Shown one piece after another: positions 13,933-14,821 of a stretch of 14,821 nucleotides of DNA (position 1 is its first letter; each line of letters opens with the position of its first letter). Under the pieces are notes generated by a model that saw only the letters and a program-made list of their open reading frames with translations, was not told the origin of the DNA and did not search any database. Both the position numbers and the translations under genes were made by a program. The DNA is from Planctomycetota bacterium (GTDB lineage: Bacteria > Planctomycetota > Planctomycetia > Pirellulales > Thermoguttaceae), in NCBI GenBank assembly GCA_015661985.1, contig DQVB01000552.1, positions 1-14,821 on the forward strand, written 5' to 3'.

Positions 13933-14196
13933 GTGGCTCGCACCTACGCCGGCATCCTCGGCTCCCTGGCCCTGGCCACATCGCTGGTCGACGGGCTGGT
14001 GCATCACAGGGAGGCCGATGGCGTGCTGCTGGCAGCATGGCTCAGCCTCTGGGCCTTTGCCGGGCTGGGGTGTGTGGCCGGGTGGGTCGCCGCCCGCGGC
14101 GTGGAAGAGTCGGTCGGCGCGGCGGTGGCCGCCGAGCTGTCCGAGCGCGGGTCCGCAGGACCGTCCAGGGCCGCCGAGGTACCGGAAAACCGATAA
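13933..14196 (+). CDS. Small two-helix membrane protein of unknown function
   Basis: An 87-residue protein with a GTG start and an AGGA Shine-Dalgarno at 13922-13925 (7 nt spacing). Strong third-position GC bias supports coding. Two hydrophobic segments, about residues 5-23 and 29-53, are joined by a short His/Arg/Glu loop (HHREAD), followed by an Ala/Glu-rich C-terminal tail of about 30 residues. This predicts a small inner-membrane protein with a hairpin topology. No family was recognised. Lying between flhG and fliA in the same direction, it is probably co-transcribed and may belong to the flagellar system, but nothing in the sequence proves a role. Confidence 0.75.
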   Translation: MARTYAGILGSLALATSLVDGLVHHREADGVLLAAWLSLWAFAGLGCVAGWVAARGVEESVGAAVAAELSERGSAGPSRAAEVPENR

Positions 14197-14232
14197 GCCT
14201 GCCTGGGAGAAGGATCTCGAGCCCGATTGCCG

Positions 14233-14270
14233 GCAAGCCGCCAGTGGCCCCTGAAGCGCGGAGGGCTTGC
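14233..14270 (+). repeat. Inverted repeat upstream of fliA
   Basis: GCAAGCC (14233-14239) and GGCTTGC (14264-14270) can pair across 24 nt, in the 100-nt gap between the small membrane protein gene and fliA, ending 16 nt before the fliA Shine-Dalgarno. No T-run follows, so it is not an intrinsic terminator. It may shape the mRNA near the fliA ribosome binding site. Confidence 0.3.
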
Positions 14271-14296
14271 GGGCGTCGATGCCCACGGAGGAATGC

Positions 14297-14821
14297 ATGG
14301 CAACAACGGTCGCTCCGGAAGACGTGGAGCAACTCTGGATCGAGTACAAAAAGGATCCGTCCAACAAAGAACTCCGCAACCGTCTGGTGGAGATCTACCT
14401 GCCGCTGGTCCGTTACAACGGCGAGCGGATCTGGTCGCGACTGCCCGAAGGAGTCGAACTGGACGACCTCATCTCGGCCGGTGTGTTCGGCCTCATGGAC
14501 GCCATCGAAGCCTTTGATCTGTCGCGGGGGGTGAAGTTCGAAACCTACTGCGTGCCCCGCATCCGCGGTGCCATGCTCGATGAACTCCGCACCATGGACT
14601 GGGTCCCTCGCTTGGTTCGCTCCAAGGCCAGCAAGCTCAACGAGGCCACCAAGAACCTGGAGGCCAAACTGGGCCGCCAGCCCACCGAAAACGAACTGGC
14701 CGAAGAACTCGGCATCTCCGTGCCCGAGCTGGAAAAGATGATCCTCGAGGCCAACGCCGTCAACCTGATCAGCCTCAACAAGAAGTGGTATGAAACGGAC
14801 AGCTACAAGGACGTCCGCGAG
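14297..14821 (+). CDS. fliA: Flagellar sigma factor FliA (sigma28), partial
   Basis: FliA directs RNA polymerase to late flagellar promoters. The first 175 codons are present and run off the right edge. Start ATG 14297 has GGAGGA at 14287-14292. Sigma region 2 is clear: LVEIYLPLVRYNGERIWSRL (residues 29-48), the LDDLISAGVFGLMDAIEAFD segment with the typical acidic and hydrophobic pattern, then GVKFETYCVPRIRGAMLDELR and MDWVPRLVR (about 78-107). Region 3 follows (KLGRQPTENELAEELGISV). The WVPRLVR motif is typical of the FliA/WhiG branch. Region 4 lies outside the window. It is the sixth plus-strand frame of the flagellar operon; an anti-sigma factor (FlgM) is not seen here. Confidence 0.95.
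   Translation, partial: MATTVAPEDVEQLWIEYKKDPSNKELRNRLVEIYLPLVRYNGERIWSRLPEGVELDDLISAGVFGLMDAIEAFDLSRGVKFETYCVPRIRGAMLDELRTMDWVPRLVRSKASKLNEATKNLEAKLGRQPTENELAEELGISVPELEKMILEANAVNLISLNKKWYETDSYKDVRE

Noticed and set aside
1..14821. CRISPR array, insertion sequence, integrase or att-type direct repeats
   Set aside because: No regular repeat-spacer pattern, transposase or terminal inverted repeats were seen; both gene blocks look like stable core genome.

Overview
The window is GC-rich bacterial chromosome with two unrelated core blocks on opposite strands. The best guess for the host is a planctomycete (Pirellulales-like). That rests on remembered resemblance of the S3 tail, the L16 N-terminus and the flagellar cluster to that phylum, so it is an inference and not a proof. 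A zinc-type S14 is present.

Positions 1-7589, minus strand: the S10-spc ribosomal protein cluster in canonical order, transcribed leftward: rpsJ, rplC, rplD, rplW, rplB, rpsS, rplV, rpsC, rplP, rpmC, rpsQ, rplN, rplX, rplE, rpsN, and the first 60 codons of rpsH, which runs off the left edge. Gaps are short, apart from an unusual 276-nt gap between rpsJ and rplC and a 118-nt gap between rplW and rplB. rpsC and rplP overlap out of frame by 62 bp. A strong sigma70-type promoter (TTGACG, 17 nt, TAACAT) lies about 70 nt upstream of rpsJ.

Positions 7590-8229: non-coding. It holds the S10 leader and promoter, a perfect DnaA box, and a cluster of small inverted repeats.

Positions 8230-8946, minus strand: a single CysH-family (APS/PAPS reductase-like) gene with the iron-sulfur cysteines and the C-terminal catalytic cysteine, but a KDS-type PP-loop. 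A 619-nt divergent intergenic region separates it from the flagellar genes. That region carries an AT-rich patch with overlapping promoter-like elements on both strands and a leader hairpin.

Positions 9566-14821, plus strand: a flagellar operon: flhA (export gate), flhF (SRP-type GTPase that sites flagella), flhG (MinD-like partner), a doubtful small ORF, a two-helix membrane protein, and fliA (flagellar sigma factor, 175 codons, cut by the right edge). Together these genes set export, placement, number and late-gene transcription of flagella.

I found no CRISPR array, transposon, tRNA or rRNA, and no clearly new multi-gene system. The most interesting points are the rpsC/rplP overlap, the FlhG Walker A site that lacks its P-loop lysine while keeping the FlhF-activating DQAxxLR motif, the hybrid CysH protein, and the unexplained non-coding stretches around rpsJ and cysH.
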